NCBI GenBank assembly: GCA_900543815.1
Contig: UQST01000068.1
Location: 1 to 5,006, forward strand
DNA from: an uncultured Prevotellaceae bacterium
Lineage (GTDB): Bacteria; Bacteroidota; Bacteroidia; Bacteroidales; Bacteroidaceae
Reading direction: 5' to 3'
DNA: 5,006 nucleotides
Positions within the stretch are counted from its first letter, which is position 1. Every line of letters begins with the position of its first letter. The notes under the pieces are model-generated. The model worked only from the letters and a program-made list of their open reading frames with translations. It was not told where the DNA came from and did not search any database. This document shows positions 4,727 through 5,006 of the stretch, in pieces. Both the position numbers and the translations under genes were made by a program.

Positions 4727-5006
4727 AGCGGATGAACAAAGGTTAGTTCTCCACGTCTGAACCAGTATGTATTTTGTAAGTGTCTGTAAATCAAAACAAA
4801 CTTTATGGCATCAAGCGTAAATGATACCATAAAGTTCCCATCGTCTGCGAGAAATCAATCTTGTGTTGTTTATATCAAAAGATGAATTGTTTGCTGCAAA
4901 TTAGCGATTAACATCCATTAACTCGTCTTGTAACTACTCAGGTAGGTTTGCCGTACTCATATTATGACGAAACGATAGCAGCTTAACGTTCAATTATCAC
5001 TTCGCA
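4727..5006. other. Non-coding right end
   Basis: Apart from the hairpin at 4799-4836 and the possible last codons of a minus-strand gene at 4983-5006, I see nothing here. The stretch is AT-rich, all frames are short, and no tRNA-like fold or further -7 element stands out. Confidence 0.5.
4786..4836 (-). terminator. Hairpin terminator for a minus-strand gene beyond the right edge
   Basis: AACTTTATGG (4799-4808) and CCATAAAGTT (4827-4836) are perfect inverted arms; ATCA (4810-4813) with TGAT (4822-4825) extend the stem to 14 pairs around an 8-nt loop. Read on the minus strand the stem is followed by TGTTTTGATTT, a T-rich tail, whereas on the plus strand CCCATCG follows. This suggests a minus-strand transcript entering from the right. 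A minus-strand frame ends at TAA 4983-4985 (last residues CEVIIER), which could be the end of that gene, but eight residues are too few to judge. Confidence 0.5.

Noticed and set aside
4389..5006. Group II intron 5' end suggested by GTGCGGACAGG at 4410-4420
   Set aside because: The match is to only a few bases, a promoter lies just upstream, a terminator-like stem follows after about 300 nt, and no reverse transcriptase or domain V is visible in the window.

Overview
The window looks like chromosomal DNA of a Bacteroidota species, most likely order Bacteroidales (Bacteroides/Prevotella type). The evidence is several copies of the Bacteroidota -7 promoter element TAnnTTTG, coding starts with little or no Shine-Dalgarno signal behind AT-rich leaders, a Bacteroidales-style YD-repeat lipoprotein, and a secreted glycerophosphodiesterase with the variant motif INVDKG. 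The genus cannot be fixed from the sequence alone.

Layout. Positions 1-277 hold, on the minus strand, a remnant of a type I restriction specificity subunit (HsdS): the start of a target-recognition domain that then runs into unrelated sequence. Positions 278-743 hold no convincing gene, only broken minus-strand frames and a -7 element for the next gene. Positions 744-1949 (+) encode an AAA_14/DUF4143 ATPase. It converges on a lipoprotein gene at 2124-2834 (-), and a hairpin between them (1991-2020) can act as a terminator in both directions. The lipoprotein has a good promoter at 2892-2923, which argues for the inner start codon. Positions 2924-3262 separate the divergent lipoprotein and phosphodiesterase genes and contain two strong inverted repeats. 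Positions 3263-4156 (+) encode an exported glycerophosphodiester phosphodiesterase.

The last 850 bases contain no credible protein gene but are the most interesting part. A near-perfect Bacteroidota promoter (TTTG, 18 bp, TACATTTG; 4296-4325) is followed by about 390 nt rich in internal pairing, ending in a stem followed by TTTT at 4720-4724. This looks like a structured non-coding RNA of about 0.4 kb. I do not recognise it as tmRNA, RNase P RNA, SRP RNA or a tRNA. A further hairpin (4799-4836) has its T-rich side on the minus strand and probably terminates a minus-strand gene lying beyond the right edge.

The four protein-coding units do not form one operon or pathway. The ATPase and HsdS remnant suggest a decayed or shuffled accessory locus; the lipoprotein and phosphodiesterase are envelope proteins with separate promoters.
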